DNA of 64,000 nucleotides from Alteripontixanthobacter muriae (GCF_013336795.1 NZ_JAAFZT010000035.1:329026-393025); one strand, 5' to 3'; shown: positions 1 to 9,844, counted from the stretch's first letter. Numbers and translations: made by a program. Notes: a model not told the origin generated them from the letters alone.

Positions 1-357
1 CGGGATCATCCAATTGGCGATGTCGCCATTCTCGGCCACTTCCATCGCGCCCAGGACCGTCAGGTCGATATGCCCGCCGCGGATCATGCCGAAGCTGGTG
101 GCGCTGTCGAAATAGGCGGAATGGGGCAATTCGCTGATCGTCTGCTTGCCAGCATTGATCAGGTCTGCGTCTTCTTCGCCCTCATAGGGAAACGGACCAA
201 TGCCGAGCATGCCGTTCTCGCTCTGCAATGTCACCTGCATGCCATCGGGAATATGGTTCGCCACCAGCGTCGGTATGCCGATACCCAGATTGACATAGAA
301 ACCGTCTTCCAGTTCCTGTGCGGCGCGGGCGGCCATTTCGTCTCTTGTCCACGGCAT
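1..357 (-). CDS. scoB: 3-oxoacid (acetoacetate/succinyl) CoA-transferase subunit B, partial
   Basis: N-terminal 119 residues of the beta subunit of a succinyl-CoA:3-ketoacid CoA-transferase; the rest lies beyond the left edge of the window. The protein begins [19 protein letters not shown] and contains the [13 protein letters not shown] segment and the [12 protein letters not shown] motif that carries the catalytic glutamate of this family. The start ATG at 355-357 has an AAGGA ribosome site 7 bases upstream. It is the last gene of a minus-strand run beginning with scoA at 2537, but two unrelated envelope genes lie between the subunits. With ScoA it would activate acetoacetate with succinyl-CoA for ketone-body or polyhydroxybutyrate breakdown. 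Identity is firm from family motifs and from the partner gene. Confidence 0.93.
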   Translation of the reverse strand, partial: MPWTRDEMAARAAQELEDGFYVNLGIGIPTLVANHIPDGMQVTLQSENGMLGIGPFPYEGEEDADLINAGKQTISELPHSAYFDSATSFGMIRGGHIDLTVLGAMEVAENGDIANWMIP

Positions 358-368
358 GCGATTGTCCT

Positions 369-1211
369 TCAGTCGAGCGGAGGGGGAGTAAGAAACCAGC
401 GCGTTCCCAGCAAGGGGTCGGCAGCGGTGGGAGTGTTCGGGTCTCGCAGATAGTCGAACATCTCGTCGAAATCGCGGCGGCTGTCGCCAGCAATTGCCAC
501 AAGACAGTGAGTAGCGGCCAGATCCTGCCGGCGGGTCTGCTTGCGAACGTCGGGATAGCGCATGAGCAGGATCGGATCGCGCCTTTGCGGGTCCAGACCG
601 CTTTCGCGCAAGACACGGCGAATGTCGCCGGCCGCGCCTGCGCCTTGCTCGGAGATCCAGAATACATCCATGCCTTGTGCTCGCAAGGAAGCCAGAGCTT
701 GCGCTAGCCCGGCAGCGGCGGCAGGAGCAACGCCTGTGTCCAGAACCCCGCCGTCCGGGTCCAGATCGATCAGAACGGCCGGAGGATGATCGGAACACAG
801 TTTGGTATCTGCCGACATACCGCCCGCCTCAGCCAACAGCGCCGACTTGCGATTCGGGCCGTCCTGACCCTTCGCAAAGGCCGAAGCAGCGCGATGAAAA
901 TCATGAAAGCCGCCAAACTCCGGGGCGGAAACGTCCGGCGATGGTGCGGGCAGAACGTCGATTGGCAAGACCTCAATCGTGGTACCGCCGGTTGCTTCAT
1001 CGATACCCGATCCTTGCCTGACCGCCTCCAGAGCCCGCTGCGTCCGAGGTTCCTGCGCCGGGGCAGACTCCTCACTGCCGCCGCCTGCGATCCTTGCTGA
1101 GCTTGCGAGGGCACCACCCGCAGCGAGAGGGACAAGCGCCGCGACACAGCCGCTCAGGCATGTGGTCGCGGCAACGAGCAAGGCGAGGTGTAACGGGCGG
1201 CCGGCGCGCAT
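369..1211 (-). CDS. HAD-superfamily acid-phosphatase-like lipoprotein
   Basis: 280 residues. The N-terminus is a lipoprotein signal with a lipobox ending in LSGC at about residue 22. After a low-complexity linker, the C-terminal half reads like the HAD fold of the class B / e(P4) acid phosphatases: motif I is [13 protein letters not shown] (about 146-158), motif II VFWIS, a basic segment with a lysine (DVRKQTRRQ), and motif [16 protein letters not shown]. Motif I keeps the DxD pair, but the usual Thr/Val is replaced and two extra residues are inserted before the VLD, so catalytic activity is uncertain. It lies 22 bases after the preceding exported-protein gene and 11 bases before scoB, so it is probably co-transcribed. 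It would act at the outer membrane or in the periplasm. The HAD assignment is mine from motif order. Confidence 0.7.
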   Translation of the reverse strand: MRAGRPLHLALLVAATTCLSGCVAALVPLAAGGALASSARIAGGGSEESAPAQEPRTQRALEAVRQGSGIDEATGGTTIEVLPIDVLPAPSPDVSAPEFGGFHDFHRAASAFAKGQDGPNRKSALLAEAGGMSADTKLCSDHPPAVLIDLDPDGGVLDTGVAPAAAAGLAQALASLRAQGMDVFWISEQGAGAAGDIRRVLRESGLDPQRRDPILLMRYPDVRKQTRRQDLAATHCLVAIAGDSRRDFDEMFDYLRDPNTPTAADPLLGTRWFLTPPPLD

Positions 1212-1233
1212 CGCGGGTCAGTCGATCATCAGC

Positions 1234-1829
1234 TCAGTTCTGCGTTGAACCTGCCGGAGCAGGCATGAGGCCGCAGAAAATGCTGCCGTCTTGTGCAGCC
1301 TTCATGATTTCGGCCTGTCTTGCAGCCTGACCGATCTGCTCCAGATCCATGTCCGGCGTCGCCTCCGACAATTTTGCGAGAAGATCTACGCCGGTAGATT
1401 CCAGCAAGGGGGCGGCTTCAGCCTGCATTTGCCCGCCGACGATCTCGGCATATGGCGCCAGAGTCAAGGCAGCGGCCTGCAAATCCTGGCTTGTCGCCTG
1501 AACCAACACATCGACAGGCACATTGTCCCGATGTGCCGCTCGCAATTTTGCGGACCATTCCGGCAGATTGTTGGTGACCGTGGCCTCGAAGATCGGGACA
1601 AAACGCTCGCAATGGGCGGCAACACCGCTCGCGACCAAAGACTGCCCGACCGTATTGGTCCGCAAGGCGACCATCAGCAGCATGCCCTTGAGTTGTTCCT
1701 CGGGCAGGGTAACTGCATCCAGCGCCTCATCGGTCACAACAGGAGCTGCCTCTTGAGCGAGAGCAGCAGTTTGCCCGGCCATGCCGCCCGCAACCAGGGC
1801 GAGCGCTGCAGCGAAGCCCGTCGCGCGTG

Positions 1830-1833
<4 letters not shown>
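1234..1833 (-). CDS. exported protein of unknown function, in the sco operon
   Basis: 199 residues, starting at ATG 1831-1833, which overlaps the scoA stop codon as ATGA. Residues 1-27 are a signal peptide (MTRATG, a hydrophobic Ala/Gly/Leu core, then AALAQ). The mature part is mostly predicted helix and has only two cysteines, in AHCERF and IFCGLM, which could form a disulfide in the periplasm. I do not recognise the family. The translational overlap with scoA and the closely following lipoprotein gene suggest one transcript encoding ScoA, this protein, the HAD-like lipoprotein and ScoB. A longer in-frame opening upstream is inside scoA and is not used here because the signal peptide begins at this ATG. 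Confidence 0.75.
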
Positions 1834-2537
<704 letters not shown>

Positions 2538-2772
2538 CGAAGTCTCCGATAGAAATTCGCCGCATCCTCTAAGCTGTGAGGGCGCCGCTGTCACCCTCAC
2601 CCGTTTGCGCCGCAGCTTCGCATCTTGTGTGCCGACCCGCTTCAATGCTGCACCGCATCATGGTTCCGGTTATAAGTTCGGCGAACAAACCACGGACGCT
2701 CAATAACCGTCTGTCTATCCTAAACTATTTAAGGACTTGCATGTTTTGCAACCTGCAATGAGTATTTCGCAC

Positions 2773-2801
2773 TTGCGAGATAGTGAGGGTGGGCGCATAT
2801 A
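2773..2801 (+). promoter_or_regulatory. sigma-70-type promoter candidate for a short leader or sRNA
   Basis: TTGCGA at 2773-2778 and CATATA at 2796-2801 are separated by 17 bases. Transcription would start near 2808, just before a segment that ends in an intrinsic terminator at 2873. Identified by eye only. Confidence 0.4.
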
Positions 2802-2807
2802 GGACGG

Positions 2808-2873
2808 GCCTTTTCAGGCATCCTCTCCCAAGACTTACAAGGCCCGGCCGGTTCAACCTGCCGGGCTTTTTTT
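2808..2873 (+). ncRNA. candidate small RNA or transcription attenuator upstream of the Cdc48 gene
   Basis: A 66-base segment lies between a promoter-like pair and a hairpin followed by seven Ts, with no plus-strand gene upstream to which that terminator could belong. GGGCCTT at 2806-2812 is the perfect complement of AAGGCCC at 2839-2845, and most of that second segment also forms the left arm of the terminator stem (2842-2848 with 2860-2866). The two pairings exclude each other, as in attenuators. The loop carries a pyrimidine-rich TCCTCTCCC stretch at 2821-2829 that could pair with ribosome-binding sites. It could be an independent sRNA or a leader controlling the gene at 3079. Confidence 0.4.
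2842..2873 (+). terminator. intrinsic terminator upstream of the Cdc48 gene
   Basis: A 7-bp GC-rich stem (2842-2848 with 2860-2866), an 11-base loop and a run of seven Ts at 2867-2873, on the plus strand. No plus-strand coding gene precedes it. Confidence 0.7.
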
Positions 2874-3008
2874 CGCTAGCCATCCGCGTGTCGTCGGGAG
2901 TCGGACAGCCGCAGGAACGGCCGGTTTCCATCGCGTACCGCGCATGATCCGCTCGCTGGCGCAGCGCCTGTCATCGCTTTGCCGGGCACTCCCCCAGCTT
3001 TCGACCAT

Positions 3009-3037
3009 TTGCAACTATACACCGCGCTTCCTAGCTA
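3009..3037 (+). promoter_or_regulatory. promoter candidate for the Cdc48 gene
   Basis: TTGCAA at 3009-3014 and TAGCTA at 3032-3037 with a 17-base spacer; a start near 3044 would give a leader of about 35 bases before the ATG at 3079. Seen by eye only. Confidence 0.35.
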
Positions 3038-3078
3038 GGCTGTGCAATCGGATATTTCAGACGAAAGAGAGCATGCGG

Positions 3079-5388
3079 ATGGCTGATGCGGACACGGCGA
3101 TAGACAGGAATACGGCGAGGCTGCAGGTGGCAGCGGCGCGGCAGGAGGAAAGCGGTCAGGGGATCGCCCGCATGCCGAGGTCGGCGTTCCAGTCGCTGGG
3201 CATCACCGAAGGCGACGTGGTCGAAATTACCGGCAAGCGGACAACCGCTGCCATCGCGATGCCCGCCTATGACGAGGATCAGGCGCTCGACGTGATCCGC
3301 CTCGACGGCTTGCAGCGCGGCAATGCGGAAACCGGATCGGGCGAACATGTCCATGTTGCAGTCGCGGAATCGCGCCCTGCAACGCGTGTCGTCTTCGCGC
3401 CCGCACAGCGCGAGATGCGCCTGCAGGGGCCGACCCAGGCGCTCAAACGCAATTTCTTCCGCAAGCCGCTGGTCGCGGGCGACCTTGTCGCCACGACGGG
3501 TCAGCAGCCGGTGCAGAACATGCCGCCCGAAGTGCGCCGGATGTTCAACACGCCCGCTTATTCGCTGACCCAGATACGCCTCACGGTCGTCTCGACCAGT
3601 CCCAAGGGCATCGTCCACATCGACGAGAATACCGAGGTGGAACTGCGCGCCGAGTTCGAGGAACCGCAGGGCGGCCGCGCCATCGTCAATTACGACGATG
3701 TCGGCGGAATGTCCGACACGATCCAGCAATTGCGCGAGATGGTCGAACTGCCGCTGCGTTATCCTGAATTGTTCACCCGCCTCGGTGTCGATCCGCCGAA
3801 GGGCGTGTTGCTGCACGGCCCGCCGGGAACCGGCAAGACGCGGCTGGCGCAGGCTGTTGCCAATGAAAGCGACGCCGCGTTCTTCATCATCAACGGCCCT
3901 GAAATCATGGGTTCGGGCTATGGCGAAAGCGAAAAGCGCCTGCGTGAGGTGTTCGAGGAAGCGACGAAGTCCTCGCCCGCAATCGTCTTCATCGATGAGA
4001 TCGATTCCATCGCGCCCAAGCGCAATCAGGTCCCGGGTGAGGCCGAGAAGCGCCTCGTCGCGCAGTTGCTCACCCTGATGGACGGGCTGGAGGCACGCTC
4101 CAATCTCGTGGTCATTGCCGCTACGAATCGGCCGGACGCCATAGACGAAGCTCTGCGCCGCCCGGGCCGTTTCGACCGCGAAATCGTGATCGGCGTGCCG
4201 GACGAGACCGGCAGGCGTGAGATCCTGGCGATCCACACGCGCGGCATGCCGCTGGGCGACAAGGTCGATCTGAAAGAATTGTCGCGCACCACGCATGGGT
4301 TCGTCGGAGCCGACCTTGCGGCACTGGCGCGAGAGGCAGCGATCGACGCGGTTCGCCGCATCATGCCCCGGCTCGATCTGGACGAACGGACCATCCCGCC
4401 CGAGGTTCTGGAGGACCTGCAGGTTACGCGGGAGGATTTCCTCAGCGCGTTGAAGCGGGTGCAGCCATCCGCCATGCGCGAAGTCATGGTTCAGGTGCCC
4501 AATGTCGGCTGGGACGATGTCGGCGGCCTTTCCGAAGCGACGGAAAAGCTGAAGGAGGGCATCGAACTTCCTCTGAAGCATCCCGATGCTTTCGAGCGGC
4601 TGGGCATCCGCCCGGCCAAGGGGTTCCTCCTTTATGGGCCCCCCGGAACCGGCAAGACGCTACTGGCAAAGGCCGTGGCAAAGGAGGCCGAGGCCAATTT
4701 CATCTCGATGAAGAGCAGCGACCTGCTGTCGAAATGGTATGGCGAAAGCGAGCAGCAGATCGCCCGGATGTTCGCCCGCGCCCGGTCGGTAAGCCCCTGC
4801 GTCGTCTTCATCGACGAGATCGACAGCCTCGTGCCGGCGCGCGGGTCTGGCGCAGGCGATTCGCAGGTGACGGGCCGGGTGGTGAACACCATTCTCGCCG
4901 AAATGGACGGGCTTGAAGAACTTCAGTCGGTGATCGTCATCGGTGCTACCAATCGACCGACTCTCGTCGATCCGGCGCTGCTTCGTCCCGGCCGGTTCGA
5001 CGAGTTGATCTATGTCGGCACGCCTGATCGTGGCGGAAGGGAGCGTATCCTGAACATCCATGCCGGCAACATGCCGCTGGCCGATGATGTCGACCTGTCC
5101 CGCATTGCAGGCGAAACCGAGCGTTTCACCGGTGCCGATCTCGAGGACGTCGTCCGCCGCGCCGGCCTCAACGCCCTGCGCCGCGCAGGAAACGAAGTGC
5201 AGCAGGTGACCGGTGCTGACTTCACCGAAGCGCTCGGAGATTCACGCGCGACCGTTACCGAGAGGATGGAGCAGGAATACAAGAAGATGCGCGGGGAACT
5301 GAAAAAGCGCGCTGCCGAAGCGATGCCCATCGGCTTTCTGCATGAAGGCATGGTCGAACCGACCCGCGAGCGCAAACACGGCGGTTGA
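3079..5388 (+). CDS. Cdc48/p97-family AAA+ ATPase
   Basis: 769 residues with the full Cdc48 layout. The N-terminal substrate-recruitment domain contains the double-psi-barrel-like segment MPRSAFQSLGITEGDVVEI. Domain D1 has Walker A GPPGTGKT (about 247-254) and Walker B VFIDEIDS; D2 has a second GPPGTGKT (about 520-527) and VFIDEIDS. Both domains keep the second region of homology with arginine fingers (RRPGRFDREI and LRPGRFDELI). Family members are hexameric unfoldases that pull proteins out of complexes. I chose ATG 3079 because AAAGAGA lies 8 bases upstream; ATG 3073 is possible, and a longer opening from 2944 has no family similarity. No proteasome, ubiquitin-like or ClpP partner gene is nearby. 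The gene is monocistronic and convergent with the next. Confidence 0.95.
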   Translation: MADADTAIDRNTARLQVAAARQEESGQGIARMPRSAFQSLGITEGDVVEITGKRTTAAIAMPAYDEDQALDVIRLDGLQRGNAETGSGEHVHVAVAESRPATRVVFAPAQREMRLQGPTQALKRNFFRKPLVAGDLVATTGQQPVQNMPPEVRRMFNTPAYSLTQIRLTVVSTSPKGIVHIDENTEVELRAEFEEPQGGRAIVNYDDVGGMSDTIQQLREMVELPLRYPELFTRLGVDPPKGVLLHGPPGTGKTRLAQAVANESDAAFFIINGPEIMGSGYGESEKRLREVFEEATKSSPAIVFIDEIDSIAPKRNQVPGEAEKRLVAQLLTLMDGLEARSNLVVIAATNRPDAIDEALRRPGRFDREIVIGVPDETGRREILAIHTRGMPLGDKVDLKELSRTTHGFVGADLAALAREAAIDAVRRIMPRLDLDERTIPPEVLEDLQVTREDFLSALKRVQPSAMREVMVQVPNVGWDDVGGLSEATEKLKEGIELPLKHPDAFERLGIRPAKGFLLYGPPGTGKTLLAKAVAKEAEANFISMKSSDLLSKWYGESEQQIARMFARARSVSPCVVFIDEIDSLVPARGSGAGDSQVTGRVVNTILAEMDGLEELQSVIVIGATNRPTLVDPALLRPGRFDELIYVGTPDRGGRERILNIHAGNMPLADDVDLSRIAGETERFTGADLEDVVRRAGLNALRRAGNEVQQVTGADFTEALGDSRATVTERMEQEYKKMRGELKKRAAEAMPIGFLHEGMVEPTRERKHGG

Positions 5389-5400
5389 GTTCGCAGTGAA

Positions 5401-5435
5401 ACAGACGGGCGGGGTCGCGGCTCCGCCCATCCTGT
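5401..5435. terminator. possible bidirectional hairpin between convergent genes
   Basis: GGGCGG pairs with CCGCCC around a 10-base loop, with flanking ACAG and CTGT that can extend the stem. It sits between the convergent stops at 5388 and 5443. There is no T-run on either strand, so it may be only a weak or factor-assisted terminator. Confidence 0.3.
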
Positions 5436-5442
5436 AGCTGCA

Positions 5443-6786
5443 TCAATCGGCCAGCGGAAATATGATCTCGACCCGGGCGCCTTCTTTCGTGAACTGACGA
5501 TCGATCGTACCGCGAAGCTGCCGCGCGGCGCTGGTCATCAGCATGCTGCCAAAACCCTGCCGAGCCGGTTCCTCATCTTCACCGGCGCAGTTTTCGCGCC
5601 ACTCCACGATGACGTCCTGTCCCGAGATCGACCACACGACATCCAGATGGCCGCCGCTTGCCCAGCAGCCATATTTGACCGCATTGGTGGTCAATTCATG
5701 CAGCACGAGGCCCAGCGGCGTCACCTGCTGGGCTGCCAGGGTAATCTGCGGGCCCTCGAGGCGGGCTGGCTGCCTTGTCGATCGGTAGGGTGCGAGCGTG
5801 GTCTCGATCAGCGCTTCCAGCGATGCCACCGGTCTTTCCAGCGTTCCCTGCGTGACTTCATGCGCTTTCAACAAGGCGCGGATCCGTTCGCCGATGCGAT
5901 CGACCACTTCCTTCGCCTCGGGCCGGTCGCGTCCGCTCATCTGCACGATGGCGAGAATTACGGCGAACAGGTTCTTGACCCTGTGGTTCAGTTCTTTTGC
6001 GAGGAGATCCGCCTGGTCCCGAGCCTCTCCCAGCGCTGCCGCTTGTGCAGCCTCCGATTCGGCGCGGATATTGCGGGTGATGAGGATGTAACCGAATATG
6101 ATCGCCACGATCATGACGACCAGCAACCCGGCCAGCATTTGTAACACCCGCCCCTCGAACCGGGCAGTTTCACTGATGGCTTCCGCAAGCAGATAGTTCT
6201 CGATGTCTTCGATTTCGCGGAACGAGCGGCGAAGGCGGTTCATGGCCTCCTGCCCTTCATCCGTCAGAACGCGCCGCCGCGCCTCCGTCGATTCGCGCCC
6301 GTCCAGCAGTTCGACTACGTCCTGCATCTCGGCAAATCTGGCTTCCGAGAGGTTTTCGATCTCGTCCATCAGCGCCATCTGCCGCGGGGTTGCATCCGCG
6401 CTGATCCTTGTCCGCAAGCGTTCCAGCGAGGGTCGGTATCTATCCCGCCCGGCGAAGTACGGTGCGAGATAGCGCTGATCGAGCGTGATCATGTAGCCGC
6501 GCTGACCGGTTTCGGCATTCAGGACGGCGCGGTTGAGAATATTGAGTTCGGTCAGCACTCCCGCCGTATCACGGACCTGCTCGCGTTCCCGGCGCTCGGC
6601 CTCGATCGTCTGAAATACGAAATAGAGGCTGACAAGCAGGGAAGCCGCGACAATGGCGAAAAGCACAAGGTTCACGATGCGTGTTCGGCTCGGTAGCCGT
6701 CCTGCCCCTGTAGGACGTGCGGCAATCGTATCGCTGCCAGGGGCGCCGGCTTCGACCCGATCAGGGTTCAGTGCGCTGCTCCCCAA
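5443..6786 (-). CDS. membrane-bound CHASE3-type sensor histidine kinase, HWE family
   Basis: 447 residues. Two membrane segments (about 35-57 and 212-235) flank a periplasmic helical CHASE3-like sensor region containing NAETGQRGYMITLDQRYL. The cytoplasmic kinase has the phosphoacceptor motif ELNHRVKNLFAVI (His at about 262) and the ATPase N-box HELTTNAVKYG (about 360); the later VEWREN supplies the W-x-E of the HWE subgroup. HWE and HisKA_2 kinases in alphaproteobacteria often feed the PhyR general stress response, but no response regulator is adjacent, so it is an orphan. The only upstream in-frame start I see is TTG at 6784-6786, inside the 3' end of polA (19-base overlap), which suggests co-transcription. 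The exact start is uncertain. Confidence 0.9.
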   Translation of the reverse strand: MGSSALNPDRVEAGAPGSDTIAARPTGAGRLPSRTRIVNLVLFAIVAASLLVSLYFVFQTIEAERREREQVRDTAGVLTELNILNRAVLNAETGQRGYMITLDQRYLAPYFAGRDRYRPSLERLRTRISADATPRQMALMDEIENLSEARFAEMQDVVELLDGRESTEARRRVLTDEGQEAMNRLRRSFREIEDIENYLLAEAISETARFEGRVLQMLAGLLVVMIVAIIFGYILITRNIRAESEAAQAAALGEARDQADLLAKELNHRVKNLFAVILAIVQMSGRDRPEAKEVVDRIGERIRALLKAHEVTQGTLERPVASLEALIETTLAPYRSTRQPARLEGPQITLAAQQVTPLGLVLHELTTNAVKYGCWASGGHLDVVWSISGQDVIVEWRENCAGEDEEPARQGFGSMLMTSAARQLRGTIDRQFTKEGARVEIIFPLAD

Positions 6787-9617
6787 CTCGGCCCGGTCCC
6801 GATGTCGATGCCCAGCGGCACGTCCAGCTTGATCGCGGGCAGGGCGGCTTCGGCCATTACCCGTTCGATGATCGGCCGCGCCGCGTCGGCATCCGCTTCC
6901 GGAACTTCGAACACCAGTTCGTCATGCACCTGCAGCAACATCCTGATGCCGCCATCTTCCCGCGCCAGTCCGGCATCGCGCAACGCTGGCATCATGCGAA
7001 CCATCGCGCGCTTGATGATATCGGCGCTGGTGCCCTGAATGGGGGCGTTCACCGCAGCCCGCTCGGATCCGGCACGCTCGTTCGGGTTCTTGGACGAGAT
7101 CCGCGGAAACCAGGTTTTCCTGCCGAACAGCGTTTCGGAATAGCCGTTCTCGCGCACCTGCTCCAGGGTGCGGACGATGTAGCGCTGGATGCCCGGGAAC
7201 CGTTCGAAATAGCGGTCGATCATCGCCTGTGCCTCATCCGGCTCGACTTCAAGCCGGCCTGCGAGGCCCCAGCGCGATATGCCGTAGAGGATGGCGAAAT
7301 TGATGGTCTTGGCCTGCGCACGGGTGTCCCGCGTGACTTCGCCAAACATCTCCTCCGCCGTCCTTGCGTGGATGTCCTGTCCTTGCTCGAACGCTTCTTT
7401 GAGAGCGGGAACATCGGCCATATGCGCCGCGAGTCGCAGCTCGATTTGTGAATAGTCCGCCGCCAGCAGCACATGGCCGGGTTCCGCAACAAAGGCTTCG
7501 CGGATCTGCCGCCCGATCTCGGTGCGGATGGGGATGTTCTGCAGATTGGGGTCAGTCGACGACAGCCGTCCCGTCTGCGCGCCGACTAGCGAATAGCAGG
7601 TATGCACCCGGCCGGTCTGCGGGTTGATGGCGGCCTGCAAAGCGTCTGTATAGGTGGATTTCAGTTTTGCCAGCTGCCGCCATTCGAGCACCTTGCCCGG
7701 CATTTCGGCCCCTTGTGCAGCGAGCTTCTCCAGCATCGTCTGATCGGTGGAATACTGGCCGCTCTTGCCTTTCCGCCCGCCCTTGTAGCCCATCTTGTCG
7801 AACAGGATGTCACCCAGCTGCTTGGGGCTGCCAATGGTGAATTCCTGACCCGCGATCTCGTGGATCTGCGTTTCCAGCTTCGTCAGTTCGGCTGCGAATT
7901 CGTCAGACAGTCCGGCCAGACGCGCGCGGTCCACCTTGATCCCTTCGCGCTCCATCGCAGCGACGACGGGAATCAGCGGGCGGTCGATCCTCTCGTAGAC
8001 GCGCGTTCCGCGCTCGGTTGCAAGGCGCGGTTTGAGGGTGCGATACAGGCGCAGCGTGACGTCGGCATCCTCCGCCGCATATTCGGTGGCCTTGTCGAGC
8101 GGCACCTCGCCGAAGGGAATGGCCTTTTTGCCGCTGCCGCAGATATCCTTGAAGGTGAGTGTGGTGTGACCGAGGTGGCGCTGCGCCAGTTCGTCCATGC
8201 CGTGCCCGCCGCCGATCCCGTCGAGCGAGCGTCCGGCATCAAGAGCGAAGCTCGTGATCATCGTATCCTCGAGAGGGCCAACGGCGATGCCGTTCCGGGC
8301 AAGGATGTTGATGTCATATTTGATGTTCTGACCGATTTTCAGCACGGCATCGCTGGTCAGAAGCGGCTCCAGCGCAGTAAGTGCCTTGGCCTTGTCGATC
8401 TGCTTCGGCCTGTCGGAAAGCAGATCCGTGCCGCCGTGGCCGAGCGGTATGTAGCAGGCATCGTTCGGACCCAGCGCCATGCTGATTCCGGTGAGTTCCG
8501 CCTCCATCGCATCCAGCGCGCTGGTCTCGGTGTCGATCGCCACTTCCCGGGCAGCAAAGGCACGCTCGATCCAGACTTGCAGCGTTTCCATGTCCTGCAC
8601 GCAGACGTATGCCGACCGGTCGACCGGCGGCATCTCGGGCGCAGGCTGACTTGCGCCTTCCTGGACGTCCTTACCCTTCGGGCTGCGTTTCGCCGGGTCC
8701 AGATCGGTTCGCCTGCCTGGGCTGCCCGACCCTGCATCCAGACGTTTCAGCAGGCTGAAGAAACCATGCACCTCGAGAAATTTCGCCAACGGCTCGTGTG
8801 GAACGCCATCCAGGGCAAATTTCTCCAGCGGAACTGGCAGTTCGCAATCTTCCTTCAGGGTGACGAGAACCCGGCTGAGTTCCGCCATTTCGCGCCCTTC
8901 CAGCAGGCGCTCCTTCAGCTTGGAAGCCTTCATGTCCGGTGCGGCATCGAGCGCACCTGTCAGGGTTCCATGTTCCTGAATCAGCTTGGTCGCCGTTTTC
9001 GGGCCGACTCCGAAGATCCCGGGAATGTTGTCGACCGAATCACCCATAAGGGCGAGCACGTCGCCAACCAGCTCGGGCGCGACGCCGAATTTCTCCTCCA
9101 CTTCTTCCGGCCCGATGCGCTGGTTCTTCATGGTGTCGAGCATGTCGATACAGCCGCCGCCGGTCCCGCATTTGCCGACGAGCTGCATCAGGTCCTTGTC
9201 AGAAGAAACGATCGTGACATCCCAGCCCTGCCGCGTCGCTGCACGAGCATAGGAAGCTATAATGTCGTCGGCCTCGAGCCCGTCTTCCTCGATACAGGCG
9301 AGGCTGAAGGCGCGGGTCGCATCGCGGATGAGCGGGAATTGCGGCACGAGGTCTTCCGGCGGCGGCGGCCGGTGCGCCTTGTAATCGGGATAGATGTCGT
9401 TGCGGAACGACGTGCTGCCCTTGTCGAGTATGACCGCCAGATGGGTTGGTCCCGATGCCTTGTCGAGGTCTTCGGCCAGCTTCCACAGCATGGTGGTATA
9501 GCCATACACCGCGCCTACCGGCGTGCCTTCCGGATTGGTCAGCGGCGGCAGCCGGTGATACGCGCGAAAAATATAGGCCGATCCGTCGACCAGATAGAGA
9601 TGCTGCTTGTCCGCCAT
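6768..9617 (-). CDS. polA: DNA polymerase I
   Basis: 949 residues, start ATG 9615-9617 (MADKQHLYLVDGSAYIFRAY). It has all three domains: the N-terminal 5'-3' exonuclease with SSDKDLMQL and GDSVDNIPG; a 3'-5' proofreading domain with its first catalytic motif AIDTETSALD intact (about 359); and the polymerase domain with motif A AADYSQIELR (about 716), motif B RAQAKTINFAILYG (about 764) and motif C QVHDELVFE (about 895). It removes RNA primers, fills gaps and repairs DNA. Its 3' end overlaps the downstream kinase gene by 19 bases. Length and motif order are as expected for the family. Confidence 0.98.
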   Translation of the reverse strand: MADKQHLYLVDGSAYIFRAYHRLPPLTNPEGTPVGAVYGYTTMLWKLAEDLDKASGPTHLAVILDKGSTSFRNDIYPDYKAHRPPPPEDLVPQFPLIRDATRAFSLACIEEDGLEADDIIASYARAATRQGWDVTIVSSDKDLMQLVGKCGTGGGCIDMLDTMKNQRIGPEEVEEKFGVAPELVGDVLALMGDSVDNIPGIFGVGPKTATKLIQEHGTLTGALDAAPDMKASKLKERLLEGREMAELSRVLVTLKEDCELPVPLEKFALDGVPHEPLAKFLEVHGFFSLLKRLDAGSGSPGRRTDLDPAKRSPKGKDVQEGASQPAPEMPPVDRSAYVCVQDMETLQVWIERAFAAREVAIDTETSALDAMEAELTGISMALGPNDACYIPLGHGGTDLLSDRPKQIDKAKALTALEPLLTSDAVLKIGQNIKYDINILARNGIAVGPLEDTMITSFALDAGRSLDGIGGGHGMDELAQRHLGHTTLTFKDICGSGKKAIPFGEVPLDKATEYAAEDADVTLRLYRTLKPRLATERGTRVYERIDRPLIPVVAAMEREGIKVDRARLAGLSDEFAAELTKLETQIHEIAGQEFTIGSPKQLGDILFDKMGYKGGRKGKSGQYSTDQTMLEKLAAQGAEMPGKVLEWRQLAKLKSTYTDALQAAINPQTGRVHTCYSLVGAQTGRLSSTDPNLQNIPIRTEIGRQIREAFVAEPGHVLLAADYSQIELRLAAHMADVPALKEAFEQGQDIHARTAEEMFGEVTRDTRAQAKTINFAILYGISRWGLAGRLEVEPDEAQAMIDRYFERFPGIQRYIVRTLEQVRENGYSETLFGRKTWFPRISSKNPNERAGSERAAVNAPIQGTSADIIKRAMVRMMPALRDAGLAREDGGIRMLLQVHDELVFEVPEADADAARPIIERVMAEAALPAIKLDVPLGIDIGTGPSWGAAH

Positions 9618-9844
9618 GCCTTCGCTTTAGCAGGGGACCGGGCGCAATCCAGCGGCATTTGCCACGGCCATGTTCAGCCAAGAGGCCTGAAAAATGCTAA
9701 AAAAAGGCAAAATGAGGCGCAATGTGACGATTTGCCCTTGCGCTGCCACAAACTCGCCATTATTTGAACATCACGAGGCCTGCTTTCGGGTTTCGCCAGC
9801 GCCTCTCCCACAGGTGGAGCGCTTGCTAATCAAGGATTTATTCT

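Larger units (their letters stand above)
2538..3078. other. 541-base intergenic region between scoA and the Cdc48 gene
   Basis: This divergent region holds no convincing protein gene. It should contain the minus-strand promoter of scoA. On the plus strand it contains a promoter-like pair at 2773-2801, a short transcribable segment that ends in a strong hairpin plus T7 (2842-2873), and a second promoter-like pair at 3009-3037 just before the Cdc48 start. Confidence 0.6.

Noticed and set aside
7602..9767. Open frame of about 720 codons on the plus strand across polA
   Set aside because: Entirely antisense to a certain gene, with no family features or ribosome site.
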